Assembly: GCF_000369065.1 (NCBI RefSeq)
Contig: NZ_KB849799.1
Span: 307,522 to 371,521 of the forward strand
Source of the DNA: Acinetobacter haemolyticus CIP 64.3 = MTCC 9819
Lineage (GTDB): Bacteria > Pseudomonadota > Gammaproteobacteria > Pseudomonadales > Moraxellaceae
Direction: 5' to 3'
Length of the DNA stretch: 64,000 nt
Below, one piece after another: positions 27,278-36,505 of this stretch; the stretch's first letter is position 1; the number at the start of each line of letters is the position of its first letter. Below the pieces are notes generated by a model, which saw only the letters and a list, made by a program, of their open reading frames with translations, had not been told where the DNA came from and ran no database searches. The position numbers and the translations under genes are program-made.

Positions 27278-28672
27278 CTATTTACTATTTGGCGACACCA
27301 TATTTTCTGGTTTCACCACTTCATCAAATTGCGCCTCAGTTACTAAACCAAGTTCAACCGCGACCTGTTTTAAGGTTTTATTTTCTTTATAAGCTGTTTT
27401 CGCGACTTTTGCTGAATTCTCGTAACCAATAACAGGGTTTAAAGCGGTTACCAACATTAAAGAGTTATGAAGGAAATAATCTATCTTCTCTCGATTTGGC
27501 TCAATACCGACTGCACAATGATCATTAAAACTATTACAAGCATCACCAAGCAGCTGAATAGATTGCAATAAATTATACGCAATGACGGGCATAAACACAT
27601 TTAACTCAAAGTTGCCTGATGCTCCTGCCACATTGATTGTTGTATCATTCCCTAAGACCTGAGCCACAACCATCGTCATTGCTTCACTTTGAGTTGGATT
27701 GACTTTTCCAGGCATAATACTTGAACCAGGTTCATTTTCTGGTATGCGAATCTCGCCAAATCCGCAGCGTGGGCCACTCGCTAGCCAGCGAATATCATTG
27801 GCAATTTTATTTAAACTTGCAGCTAATGTTTTCAAGGCGCCCGAAGCAAATACCGCAGCATCACGCCCAGCCAAAGCTTCAAACTTATTTGGTGCAGTCA
27901 CAAATGGCAAGCCAGTTAATTCAGCTAATTGCGCTGCTGCTTTGACTGCATAATCTGGATGTGCGTTCAAGCCAGTGCCTACAGCTGTACCGCCTAGAGG
28001 AAGTTCATATAAACCCGCAAGTGCTTGATGCAAACGCTTTAAGCCATGCTCTAATTGAGAAACATAGCCGCTAAACTCTTGCCCTAAAGTTAAAGGTGTC
28101 GCATCTTGCAAGTGGGTCCGGCCAATCTTAACAATATCGTTAAATTCTTCTGATTTACGCGCTAATGTCTGTTTTAATTGCTCTACCGCTGGGATTAACA
28201 ACTCATTGATTTGCAGACTTGCTGCCACATGAATCGCTGTTGGAAATGAGTCATTGGTTGATTGGGCACGATTGACATGATCATTTGGATGTACTGGCTT
28301 CTGCGCACCGAGTGTTTGACCTAATTTTTGGTTCGCAATATTGGCAATCACTTCATTACAGTTCATGTTACTTTGCGTACCTGAACCTGTTTGCCATACA
28401 ACTAATGGGAATTGAGCATCCCATTGACCAGCGATCACTTCTTCAGCTGCATGAACAATATATTGGCTTAAATCTTCTGGGAGTTGTTTTAATTCTGCAT
28501 TGGTGATAGCTGCGGCTTTTTTTACTAACCCCATTGCTCGAATCATCGCGCGTGGTAAACGCTCCTGACCTATTTTGAAGTTCTGTAAACTTCGTTGCGT
28601 TTGCGCACCCCACAAGGCTTCATTGGTAACTTCAATTTCACCCATCGTATCGTGTTCAATTCGCATTTGCAT
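27278..28672 (-). CDS. fumC: Class II fumarate hydratase
   Basis: A 464-residue homotetrameric TCA-cycle enzyme converting fumarate to malate without an iron-sulfur cluster. The family signature [17 protein letters not shown] lies near residues 316-332. The substrate segments SGTQSNMN and [15 protein letters not shown] and the catalytic His region [15 protein letters not shown] are intact. AGAGG about 7 bases before the first ATG supports the start. Confidence 0.97.
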   Translation of the reverse strand: MQMRIEHDTMGEIEVTNEALWGAQTQRSLQNFKIGQERLPRAMIRAMGLVKKAAAITNAELKQLPEDLSQYIVHAAEEVIAGQWDAQFPLVVWQTGSGTQSNMNCNEVIANIANQKLGQTLGAQKPVHPNDHVNRAQSTNDSFPTAIHVAASLQINELLIPAVEQLKQTLARKSEEFNDIVKIGRTHLQDATPLTLGQEFSGYVSQLEHGLKRLHQALAGLYELPLGGTAVGTGLNAHPDYAVKAAAQLAELTGLPFVTAPNKFEALAGRDAAVFASGALKTLAASLNKIANDIRWLASGPRCGFGEIRIPENEPGSSIMPGKVNPTQSEAMTMVVAQVLGNDTTINVAGASGNFELNVFMPVIAYNLLQSIQLLGDACNSFNDHCAVGIEPNREKIDYFLHNSLMLVTALNPVIGYENSAKVAKTAYKENKTLKQVAVELGLVTEAQFDEVVKPENMVSPNSK

Positions 28673-28823
28673 AAAACAACCTCTGCTCTATTTGGTTAAA
28701 GTTCTCACGGGCTGAAGCAAATAGATGCTTTGGCTAGCGAAATCAGAATCAATCCATGACGGATTTTTGATTAGCTTGACCATTATCGTAGAACAATGAA
28801 ATTATGTAAATAAGAATCATTAT

Positions 28824-29831
28824 CTAGTTTCCTTTTAGCGTATTGAGATAAAAACGCCACTCATCCTCTAACATTTGGGTCAAAGACCGCTTTGGTTCCC
28901 AATTGAGGACCTGCTTCGCCTTTTCAATATTTGCACCTAATCTTGCTAGCTCTTGATGTTGATAAACCGCAGGCTGAACATGTATCTCAGCTTGTGTAAC
29001 TTTCGCTATTTCATCTAATAAGGTTTGAATTGAAGTCAATTGTTTATGTGCAAGGTTAAATGCTTCTAAGCAGCTATTTTGTGTTTCTAACCAATTCATC
29101 GTCATCATTACAGCTTCACAAACATCTAATACATGCAAGAAACTGCGCTCGACAGTTCCATCATCGGTTTCTGCTTGATTCTGTAGATCGATACATTCTC
29201 TTTGCATCGCTGCAACTTGTAATGCTAAAGGGACAATATTTTTAGGTAATTGAACGACATACTCACCGAGTACTCCATGTTCAAATGCACCTACAATATT
29301 GGATAAACGTAGGTTTACGATTTTCCATTCATGGTCAACTTTATAAGTATCCGCAATAATATCTTCTACGATTTGCTGAGAACGGATATAAGGGTTCGGA
29401 TAACTGTAATTAAACGCAGTCTCCTCCGAAAGCAATGCATCCGACTGCCCATATATTGCAATACTGGACAAGTTCACGAGTTGACGAACACCCATACGCT
29501 GCATCGCTCTGAGTAAACTCATAATACAACTTACGTTATCATTGTAATATTCAAGCGGCTTTAAGGTGGATTCTTCAAGTGATTTAAAACTAGCGGTATG
29601 TATGACGGTGTCGATGGAATATTGTTCAAACACTTTATTGAGCGCTGGCGTATTTCTGACATCTAATTTTGCAAATGGGATATACATCCCTGAAATATAT
29701 TCAAGTCGTTCCAAGGTTTGTAACGTTGAATTCGCTAAATTATCGACAATAACAATCTCTTTTCCATGAGCCAGCAAACTCAAAGCAATATGTGAACCGA
29801 TAAAGCCTAAACCACCTGTCACCAAAATCAT
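28824..29831 (-). CDS. NAD-dependent epimerase/dehydratase, GalE-like with altered YxxxK motif
   Basis: A 335-residue short-chain dehydrogenase-fold protein. GGLGFIGSH binds NAD at the N-terminus, and VIHTASFKSLEES and PLEYYNDNV match UDP-glucose 4-epimerase. The serine of LSSIAIYG (122-123) and Tyr148 are present, but the fourth residue after the tyrosine is Gln152 instead of the catalytic Lys. The C-terminal FNLAHKQLTSI region resembles the GalE sugar-nucleotide domain. It is divergent from tusD, with no sugar genes nearby. It may be an epimerase with weakened activity or a protein with another role. Confidence 0.78.
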   Translation of the reverse strand: MILVTGGLGFIGSHIALSLLAHGKEIVIVDNLANSTLQTLERLEYISGMYIPFAKLDVRNTPALNKVFEQYSIDTVIHTASFKSLEESTLKPLEYYNDNVSCIMSLLRAMQRMGVRQLVNLSSIAIYGQSDALLSEETAFNYSYPNPYIRSQQIVEDIIADTYKVDHEWKIVNLRLSNIVGAFEHGVLGEYVVQLPKNIVPLALQVAAMQRECIDLQNQAETDDGTVERSFLHVLDVCEAVMMTMNWLETQNSCLEAFNLAHKQLTSIQTLLDEIAKVTQAEIHVQPAVYQHQELARLGANIEKAKQVLNWEPKRSLTQMLEDEWRFYLNTLKGN

Positions 29832-29894
29832 TGTATAATTACCTTCTTTTTTAATTATGTCCGCATCATTCGCCTACATGACCGTGAATATTCA

Positions 29895-30263
29895 ATGAGT
29901 ACATTACTGCTAATTACCTCCGCACCAACTTCTGTCATGGCTTGGCATGCATTTGGTCTGGCACAAGCATTACACAATATGCGTGAAGAATTTCGTGTCT
30001 TCTTTTACCAAGATGGAGTTCAAGTTGCGAATGATTTACAGTGGTTTCCTGATGATCAGCGCAACCTAAAACAAGAATGGCAAAAGCTTGGCATTCGACT
30101 CCCTGTCTGTGTCAGTGCTGCCCTTGCCCGGGGTATCACCGATGCGAGCAATGCACAACGCCATTCTCTCCAACACCATAACTTAGCCCATGGCTTTGAG
30201 CTAGTCGGTCTTGGCGAACTTGCTGATGCAGTGCAAGATTGTTCTCGCTTAATTCAATTTTAG
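29895..30263 (+). CDS. tusD: Sulfurtransferase complex subunit TusD (DsrE)
   Basis: A 122-residue DsrE-family protein. The active cysteine lies in LPVCVSAALARGI near residue 78. In the TusBCD hexamer it receives sulfur from TusA and passes it to TusE for 2-thiolation of tRNA wobble uridines. It is the first gene of tusD-tusC-tusB-tusE, all co-oriented with short gaps. Confidence 0.92.
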   Translation: MSTLLLITSAPTSVMAWHAFGLAQALHNMREEFRVFFYQDGVQVANDLQWFPDDQRNLKQEWQKLGIRLPVCVSAALARGITDASNAQRHSLQHHNLAHGFELVGLGELADAVQDCSRLIQF

Positions 30264-30306
30264 TTTAAGTTATTTAATAGAGTGTTGCTTTTAAAAGGTA
30301 TATTGT

Positions 30307-30657
30307 GTGAAATCTGTACTCGTCATCCTAACGCAGCCCAACTTAACCAGTTTGCAAATTAACGAAAGTTTATCTGCAACTATGGTTTTAGCAACCTTTG
30401 GGATTTCTGTCAAAGTATTATTAAAAGATGCTGCACTCAGCTTACTCAATGATCAGCTTACTTTTGATTCTATTCAACACGCCTTTAAAATTGCCTCAAA
30501 TATGGTGGAAAGTTTCGAGTTTTATGATTTAACCCCCTTGCTCATCGAAACAAAAAATCAACAACTCGAGATTGTTCAGAACTCAGAACAAGAGATTGAG
30601 TTTATTGAACTCAATCCCGAGCTCATCCAATCATTTGATCACGTACTGTATTGGTAA
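30307..30657 (+). CDS. tusC: Sulfurtransferase complex subunit TusC (DsrF)
   Basis: A 116-residue DsrF-like protein beginning KSVLVILTQPNLTSL, with a Rossmann-like alternation and the conserved helix near ESLSATMVLATFG. It has no cysteine, as TusC has a structural role in the TusBCD complex. The start codon is GTG, with AAGG about 8 bases upstream. Confidence 0.85.
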   Translation: MKSVLVILTQPNLTSLQINESLSATMVLATFGISVKVLLKDAALSLLNDQLTFDSIQHAFKIASNMVESFEFYDLTPLLIETKNQQLEIVQNSEQEIEFIELNPELIQSFDHVLYW

Positions 30658-30666
30658 GGAGCCATA

Positions 30667-30951
30667 ATGAAAGAAGCTACACTTTTTTTGATTCAAGCCC
30701 CTTATCTTCATATTGAAAAAATATGCAAAGATTTAACACAAATGGCTCAGGCAAATGATCATATCGTTATGATGAGTGATGCTGTATTGGGTATCAATCA
30801 CATGATCATTGAGACGTACCCTAATTTATATTGTTTAGAAAGTGACTCTGCTTTATTGAGTGATGACTTAAAAACACGTGTAAAGTGCATTGATTACGCT
30901 CAATTTGCTCAGCTTGCATTACAGTTTAAACGCTGTATTAGCTTGAAATAA
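30667..30951 (+). CDS. tusB: Sulfurtransferase complex subunit TusB (DsrH)
   Basis: A 94-residue DsrH-like protein, identified mainly by order and size: it begins ATLFLIQAPYLHIEKI and lies between tusC and tusE. TusB completes the TusBCD sulfur-relay hexamer. AAGGAG precedes the ATG. Confidence 0.85.
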   Translation: MKEATLFLIQAPYLHIEKICKDLTQMAQANDHIVMMSDAVLGINHMIIETYPNLYCLESDSALLSDDLKTRVKCIDYAQFAQLALQFKRCISLK

Positions 30952-30985
30952 CATCTTTCAATTTGAAATACACTTAGGCTATTTT

Positions 30986-31297
30986 ATGCAATTAGATTTA
31001 GATCAAGACGGTCATTTAGTTGATTACACGATTTGGAATCATGATGTAGCGCAAGTATTAGCGCAGTCTCTAGATTTAGAATTAACTGAATGGCATTTCG
31101 AAGTACTTCAAGCGGTTCGTCAGTTCTATCAACAGTTCGGACATTCACCTGCAACTCGACCACTGATCAAGTTTTTAATGAAAACTGTCAGTCCAGAAAT
31201 TAATAATGCTGTTTTACAACAAAGATTCAATACAGGTTTAGTCGCTCGTCATTTAAGCCGTTTGGCTGGCGTTCCTAAACCTGCAAATTGTTTATAA
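30986..31297 (+). CDS. tusE: tRNA 2-thiouridine synthesizing protein TusE (DsrC)
   Basis: A 103-residue DsrC-family protein with the conserved HFEVLQAVRQFYQQFGHSPATRPLIK segment and a C-terminal arm ending VPKPANCL. The penultimate Cys accepts sulfur from TusBCD and passes it to MnmA. A second Cys of dissimilatory DsrC is absent, so the tRNA-modifying role is favoured. Confidence 0.94.
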   Translation: MQLDLDQDGHLVDYTIWNHDVAQVLAQSLDLELTEWHFEVLQAVRQFYQQFGHSPATRPLIKFLMKTVSPEINNAVLQQRFNTGLVARHLSRLAGVPKPANCL

Positions 31298-31302
31298 TTT
31301 TC

Positions 31303-32166
31303 TTAAGCAAATTTTTTAGCACAAGCAACACAGGCAATCACAGCAACCGTAACTGCAAACATCGTTATACTGACATGTTCATGTAATAAAACAGCTGCGA
31401 TTGCCAATCCGAATAGCGGTTGCAATAACTGTAACTGCCCCACTGCAGCAATCCCTCCTTGAGCTAAGCCTTTATACCAAAAGAAAAAACCAATCAACAT
31501 ACTAAATATTGAGACATAAATTAGACCTAACTTTGCTGACCATGAAATATCAGCAAAACTGTTTGGCATATATAACCATGAGATCCATAGCATTACAGGT
31601 AGAGTTAAAAGTAGTGCCCAACAGATTACTTGCCAGCCGCCTAAATGCTTTGAAAGCCGTCCCCCTTCAGCATAGCCAAAGCCACAAAGTAAAATCGCCA
31701 ACACCATGTAAAAGTCACCATAATGAAATAACCAACTCTTGGTTTGAACTAACATATAGCCAAAGACTAAAGCGGCCCCCAAAATTGCAAAAAACCAAAA
31801 TTTTTGGCTCGGTTTTTCTCCACCCCTCACCACACCAAAAATAGCGGTCGCTAATGGCAATAACCCAATAAAAACAATGCTATGTGCTGCACTCACATAT
31901 TGCAAAGCGAGTGCTGTAAAAAGTGGAAAGCCGACAACTACACCGATCGCAACATAAAACAATGGTAGCCAATCTACTCGTTTTGGTAACTGCTGCTGCA
32001 ACAACACCAATAACAGCACTGCAAAAAGACCAGCAATAGCAGCCCTTGCAGCAGTTAAGAAAGTAGGACTAAATTCAAGTACAGCAACACGTGTGGCCGG
32101 CAAAGAGCCAGCAAAAATCATGACCCCAACCAGTCCATTTACCCATCCATTATTGAAATATTTCAT
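31303..32166 (-). CDS. EamA/DMT-family transporter
   Basis: A 287-residue inner-membrane protein with about ten hydrophobic segments in two EamA repeats. SLPATRVAVLEFSPTFLTAARAAIAG opens the first, and the second ends with LLQPLFGLAIAAVLLHEHVS, which is typical. Such proteins export or import small metabolites, often amino acids. It is divergent from a MocR-type regulator across a 114-bp region full of inverted repeats, so that regulator probably controls it. It converges on tusE with a 5-base gap. Confidence 0.88.
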   Translation of the reverse strand: MKYFNNGWVNGLVGVMIFAGSLPATRVAVLEFSPTFLTAARAAIAGLFAVLLLVLLQQQLPKRVDWLPLFYVAIGVVVGFPLFTALALQYVSAAHSIVFIGLLPLATAIFGVVRGGEKPSQKFWFFAILGAALVFGYMLVQTKSWLFHYGDFYMVLAILLCGFGYAEGGRLSKHLGGWQVICWALLLTLPVMLWISWLYMPNSFADISWSAKLGLIYVSIFSMLIGFFFWYKGLAQGGIAAVGQLQLLQPLFGLAIAAVLLHEHVSITMFAVTVAVIACVACAKKFA

Positions 32167-32194
32167 TTAAACTCTCCACATCTATATGAAGAAT

Positions 32195-32279
32195 TTAAAC
32201 TGTGTTATGGTAGATACACCATACACAATCCAGTACAATTCCAAATAACTGTACTGTATATATTAACAATACAGTTTAA
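32195..32279. promoter_or_regulatory. Operator/promoter region between the DMT transporter and MocR regulator genes
   Basis: Three nested inverted repeats are present: TTAAACTGTGTT (32195-32206) against AATACAGTTTAA (32268-32279, 11 of 12); TATGGT-N6-ACCATA (32206-32223, perfect); and CTGTAT (32254-32259) against ATACAG (32269-32274). MocR proteins bind such sites in divergent intergenic regions and regulate both genes. Confidence 0.55.
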
Positions 32280-32280
32280 G

Positions 32281-33687
32281 ATGATCACAATGAAAACCAC
32301 AAAAATAGATTTTGTTATACAACATATCCATGAACTAATTAAAACTCGTTCAATCTCAGCGGGCTCACGTCTACCTTCTGTCAGAGCTCTGGCCAAGCAA
32401 CTCAATTTATCTGTCTCTACGATCGTAGAAGCCTATGAGCGCCTTGCATCACAAGGTCTAATCGAGTCTAAGACAGGGTCTGGTTTTTTTGTATCTGGAC
32501 CAATTCCGCCTCTATCTATCTCTCAGATTCATCCCAAAATTGATCGGAACATAGACCCTTTATGGATTTCAAGACAGTCTTTAGAAGCCAAGCCAGATAT
32601 GCTTAAGCCCGGCTGTGGTTGGTTACCTGATGACTGGATGCCACATGAAAACATCCGTAAAGCAATTCGTAAAATTTCTAAAGTTGAATCAAAAATTTTA
32701 ACTGATTATTCATCACCACTTGGTTCTCCTGCCTTACGTGAGCTATTAGCGCGTAAAATTCTAGGTAAAGGAATCGAAGCAACACCTAACCAAATCTTAT
32801 TAACAGACTCGGGTACACAAGCTATTGATTTAATTTGTCGATATTTTTTAAAGCCAAATGATGTCGTGCTGGTAGATGATCCTTGTTATTTTAATTTTCA
32901 TGCGTTACTCAAGGTTCACCAAATTCGAATTATTGGCATTCCTTATACACCTACGGGTCCAGATTTAAATGCTTTTTCACAAGCAATCACACAACATAAT
33001 CCACGGTTATATATAACCAATTCTGGTATTCATAACCCTACAGGTGCAAGACTAACAGCATCAACAGCCTATCAATTATTGAAATTGGTTGAACAATCCA
33101 ACCTGATTGTAATCGAAGATGATATTTTTGCAGATTTAGAATTAGATCCAGCACCTAGGCTGGCAGCACTAGATGGCCTTTCAAAGGTGATTCACATTGG
33201 TAGTTTTTCTAAAACGTTGTCAGGTTCTGTACGTACAGGCTATATCGCAACAAAATCTCAATGGATAGAAGATCTCACAGATATAAAAATTGCGACTGGT
33301 TTTGGTGGTAGCCATCTATCCGCGGAAATCTTATACGCTGCTTTAACCGACGGAACTTACCGCAAACATTTAGATGAATTAAAAATACGTTTAGCAAAAT
33401 CAATGGACTTTACGATTAAACAATTAGAAAAGTTGAAGATCAGACCTTGGATAAAGCCTCAAGCAGGTATTTTCTTATGGTGTGAATTAGCTAAGAATTT
33501 AGATACTGCACGTATCGCCCAAACGTGTCTCGAAAATAATGTCATTTTAGCGCCGGGAAATGCGTTTAGCCAAAGTCAAAATTATAAAAACTTTATCCGC
33601 TTTAATGTCGCTCAATGTTCCGAGCAAAAAGTTTTTGAGGTTCTATCTCACGCGATTCAACAGGAAATAGAACTACAAAAAAACTAA
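32281..33687 (+). CDS. MocR-type (GntR-PLP aminotransferase) transcriptional regulator
   Basis: A 468-residue protein. An N-terminal GntR winged HTH (about 8-72, SRLPSVRALAKQLNLSVSTIVEAYERLASQG) is joined to an aminotransferase-fold domain (about 100-460) with NSGIHNPTGARL, IEDDIFADLE and the PLP-lysine segment HIGSFSKTLSGSVRTGYI. MocR regulators sense PLP, or PLP plus an amino acid, and often control a divergent transporter. ATGs at 32281 and 32290 are both possible. It ends one base before the convergent HxlR gene. Confidence 0.9.
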   Translation: MITMKTTKIDFVIQHIHELIKTRSISAGSRLPSVRALAKQLNLSVSTIVEAYERLASQGLIESKTGSGFFVSGPIPPLSISQIHPKIDRNIDPLWISRQSLEAKPDMLKPGCGWLPDDWMPHENIRKAIRKISKVESKILTDYSSPLGSPALRELLARKILGKGIEATPNQILLTDSGTQAIDLICRYFLKPNDVVLVDDPCYFNFHALLKVHQIRIIGIPYTPTGPDLNAFSQAITQHNPRLYITNSGIHNPTGARLTASTAYQLLKLVEQSNLIVIEDDIFADLELDPAPRLAALDGLSKVIHIGSFSKTLSGSVRTGYIATKSQWIEDLTDIKIATGFGGSHLSAEILYAALTDGTYRKHLDELKIRLAKSMDFTIKQLEKLKIRPWIKPQAGIFLWCELAKNLDTARIAQTCLENNVILAPGNAFSQSQNYKNFIRFNVAQCSEQKVFEVLSHAIQQEIELQKN

Positions 33688-33688
33688 A

Positions 33689-34171
33689 TCATGCACTTTT
33701 TTGTTTTTGTTCGATATAAGCAAAATAGCCAGGACCAGCACTTGCACGTACTTCTTTTGCCTTGATCGGTTCATTACATTCTGAACAAACCATTTTAGGG
33801 GTCATTTTATTTCCACAGGTTTTATGTGTAAATTCAATTGGTTTACCTAAACCCATATCCATCCACTTATCTGCCCATTGGGTCATTGAAAGAATAATAG
33901 GATATAAATCCAACCCCTTCTCGGTCAATTTATACTCAAAACGCTCCTGTCGTTCTACGTATGGAACTTTAACAAGAATATCATGCTCAACCAAACGCTT
34001 CAGTCGTTCGGAGAGAACATGTCTGGTTAAACCCAGACTACGTTGGAAATCATCAAAACGACGGACGCCCATAAAAGCATTACGCAAAATAAGCATCGTC
34101 CAACGATCTCCAAGAATCGAAAGTGTTCTAGCCACAGAACATGGCTGGTCACCAATTTCTTCCCATTTCAT
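33689..34171 (-). CDS. HxlR-family transcriptional regulator
   Basis: A 160-residue winged-HTH protein. The N-terminal half (CSVARTLSILGDRWTMLILRNAFMGVRRFDDF, then RHVLSERLKRLVEHDIL) is typical HxlR. The C-terminal extension has a four-cysteine set (CGNKMTPKMVCSEC and an upstream KTC) that could bind zinc. An upstream GTG (34180) is possible, but ATG 34171 gives the usual MKWEEIGDQPCS start. The target is unknown. Confidence 0.85.
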   Translation of the reverse strand: MKWEEIGDQPCSVARTLSILGDRWTMLILRNAFMGVRRFDDFQRSLGLTRHVLSERLKRLVEHDILVKVPYVERQERFEYKLTEKGLDLYPIILSMTQWADKWMDMGLGKPIEFTHKTCGNKMTPKMVCSECNEPIKAKEVRASAGPGYFAYIEQKQKSA

Positions 34172-34329
34172 TATTATCACCCAATCTTTTTAAACAGATA
34201 TCGCAGCGATACCTTGAACCGTTATGCTTACAAAATAAGCAAGATATAGAATATACACTAAATCACCTTTCACATCAGTGCAATATCGGAACTTGGTAAA
34301 ACTCAGGATAATTTTAATTTATTCAAAAT

Positions 34330-35565
34330 TTAATTTTGAATAAATAAACCTGACAACTGTTGACCTGCTTCTAGTTGAATATTGGATGGGACGCGCACCA
34401 GACAATTCGCTTGCATAAGGTTACTGAGCATATGAGATTGTTGTTTGGCCAAACTTTGAAGTTTAAGCTGCCCATTTTCAAAATAAGCATGCATTCTCAA
34501 GAAACGCTCACGCGCATCTGGTTTTAGTGCATGGGTCAGCGTTGCACTAAACCACTGTAAGGTTTGTGTTTGGCTTTGCAGGGCATCAAGCAACGCTTTT
34601 CCATAAATCTGCATAGCAACATAAACAGCCGCAGGATTTCCCGGCAATCCTAATAAGTAACAATGATGAAGACCATCAGCTTGGATATATTCAGCAAAAA
34701 AAAGTGGTTTACCCGGTTTTTGCTTCACTTTCCAAAAAACCTGTTGAAATCCTGTCTCAAAAGCACAAGGACGAACAAAGTCATAATCACCAACAGAAAC
34801 ACCTCCTGTCGTAATGATTACATCATATTTTTGTTTAAGTTGCTCAAAACATGCACTTACTTGCTCTGCAGTATCGGCAATATGTATGATTTCAACATCC
34901 TGCCCATAATCTTTGAACCAAGCCTTTAGAAGTGGGCCATTCGCATCAAAAACTTTGCCACTTTGCAAATCCTCAGGCGTTTTAGCAACCTCATCCCCCG
35001 TAATCACCACAGCGACTTTTGGCTTGCAGAAGACGTCTAAACTTTGTACTCCTGCCATACTCAAAGCAGCGAGTGTACCAATATTGATTTTTTGTCCAAC
35101 ATCTGCCAATTGTTGTCCTTGTTGGACTTCCTCACCCGTAAATCGAATATCAGCTTGTGGTTTAATGTGCTCACTTAAGCGAATTTGATCAGCGCTTTCA
35201 AGGATCACGATTTCTTGGCGAGCGACATGGGTCGTTCCCTCAGGTATTTTCCCACCTGTAAAAATCCGAATCGCGTGGTTTTGCTGCAAAGGTAACTCGG
35301 AAACAGTACCTGCTTTGATTTCCCCATTCAGCTTGAAGCTAGCATTTTGAAGATCATCAAGCGAGCAGTTAATTGCATAACCATCAACTGCACTTTGAGA
35401 GAAGCTCGGTAAGTTAACCTCAGAATACACCGCCTTTGCCAGATAACGATTTAAACTGTCTGCTAAAGCCAGCGTCTCTGCTGTTAGAGTTTTAGGTTGG
35501 GTTTGAATCAAAGCTAATGCTTCATCAATACTGATTAAACCTTTTTCAGCCCCGCATCCAGACAT
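34330..35565 (-). CDS. moeA: Molybdopterin molybdenumtransferase MoeA
   Basis: A 411-residue enzyme that inserts molybdate into adenylylated molybdopterin. It begins ISIDEALALI, as is usual. SQSAVDGYAI, the MoeA domain-III motif TTGGVSVGDYDFV, and LLGLPGNPAAVYV are all present. It is the last gene of the moaA-moaD-moaE-moaCB-moeA operon and overlaps the stop of moaCB by one base (TAATG). Confidence 0.95.
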   Translation of the reverse strand: MSGCGAEKGLISIDEALALIQTQPKTLTAETLALADSLNRYLAKAVYSEVNLPSFSQSAVDGYAINCSLDDLQNASFKLNGEIKAGTVSELPLQQNHAIRIFTGGKIPEGTTHVARQEIVILESADQIRLSEHIKPQADIRFTGEEVQQGQQLADVGQKINIGTLAALSMAGVQSLDVFCKPKVAVVITGDEVAKTPEDLQSGKVFDANGPLLKAWFKDYGQDVEIIHIADTAEQVSACFEQLKQKYDVIITTGGVSVGDYDFVRPCAFETGFQQVFWKVKQKPGKPLFFAEYIQADGLHHCYLLGLPGNPAAVYVAMQIYGKALLDALQSQTQTLQWFSATLTHALKPDARERFLRMHAYFENGQLKLQSLAKQQSHMLSNLMQANCLVRVPSNIQLEAGQQLSGLFIQN

Positions 35566-36488
35566 TATTCATAGCCTCCCGGATGAGGCAGATCACGGCA
35601 TACATCAAAGATATGCACCAAAGCAGGCAGTATTGCAGCCATTGATTCAGTTGCACCACCACGGCTACCCGGCAAAGTCACAACCAATGAACGATCAATA
35701 AAGCCTGCCACACCACGAGACATCGCTGCATAAGGTGTACGTCTTTGACCAAATGCTCGAGAAGCTTCCATCAATCCATCTAATTTACGTTCTAATAGCG
35801 GCTCCAACGTGTCGACAGTAATGTCACGCTTCCCGATTCCTGTACCACCAACAGTCATAATGCACGCATAAGATTTGGTTAACTCTAGCACTAGATCCTT
35901 TAACTGATCAGATTCATCAGGCAGAATTTGATAATGAATTGGATCAAAACCAGCTTCTGTCAAAGTATCAACAACTGACTTTCCTGCCGTATCAGGTTTT
36001 CGACCAGCTGCCACAGTATCTGAGAGAACAATCACTGCAGCAGAAACAGGTTGACGTAAGGTACGTTTAAAATGAGACTTACCGCCCTTTTTCTTAAGCA
36101 ATTTACATTGATCTAAACATAGCTCATCTGGTTCACAATGTGGCTTTAACATATCGTAAATCGTTAAGCCTGCTAAACTTGCAGCAGTTAAAGCTTCCAT
36201 TTCAACGCCAGTTGGTCCAATCGTCTCAACCGTCGTTAAAATCACAACATGATCTTCGTGTAAATCATATTCTACATCTGCACGATAGATCGGTAAGGGA
36301 TGGCATAATGGAATCAGCTCATCGGTACGTTTTGCTGCTAAAATACCCGCAATCCGTGCAGTTTTTAAAGCATCACCTTTTTCTGTGTTTCCATCTCGAA
36401 GTAACTGAATACAATGTGGTGGTGCATGTAAAATCGCTTGTGCTTCTGCAACACGATAACTTTCAGGTTTCATCCCTACATTTTTCAT
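35565..36488 (-). CDS. moaCB: Fused MoaC-MoaB protein
   Basis: A 307-residue bifunctional protein. Residues 1-155 are MoaC (cyclic pyranopterin monophosphate synthase), with LIPLCHPLPIYRADVEYDL and TGVEMEALTAASLAGLTIYDMLK. Residues 160-307 are MoaB/MogA (molybdopterin adenylyltransferase fold), with VIVLSDTVAAGRKPDTAG, TVGGTGIGKRDIT and VVTLPGSRGGATESM. Both halves keep their key motifs. It joins an early and a late step of cofactor synthesis in one chain. Confidence 0.93.
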   Translation of the reverse strand: MKNVGMKPESYRVAEAQAILHAPPHCIQLLRDGNTEKGDALKTARIAGILAAKRTDELIPLCHPLPIYRADVEYDLHEDHVVILTTVETIGPTGVEMEALTAASLAGLTIYDMLKPHCEPDELCLDQCKLLKKKGGKSHFKRTLRQPVSAAVIVLSDTVAAGRKPDTAGKSVVDTLTEAGFDPIHYQILPDESDQLKDLVLELTKSYACIMTVGGTGIGKRDITVDTLEPLLERKLDGLMEASRAFGQRRTPYAAMSRGVAGFIDRSLVVTLPGSRGGATESMAAILPALVHIFDVCRDLPHPGGYE

Positions 36489-36505
36489 CTTAACTTCCTA
36501 AAACC

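Noticed and set aside
33762..34193. A 143-codon open frame antisense to the HxlR gene
   Set aside because: The opposite strand has a full, motif-rich HxlR protein, and this frame gives a composition with no recognisable domain or ribosome-binding site.
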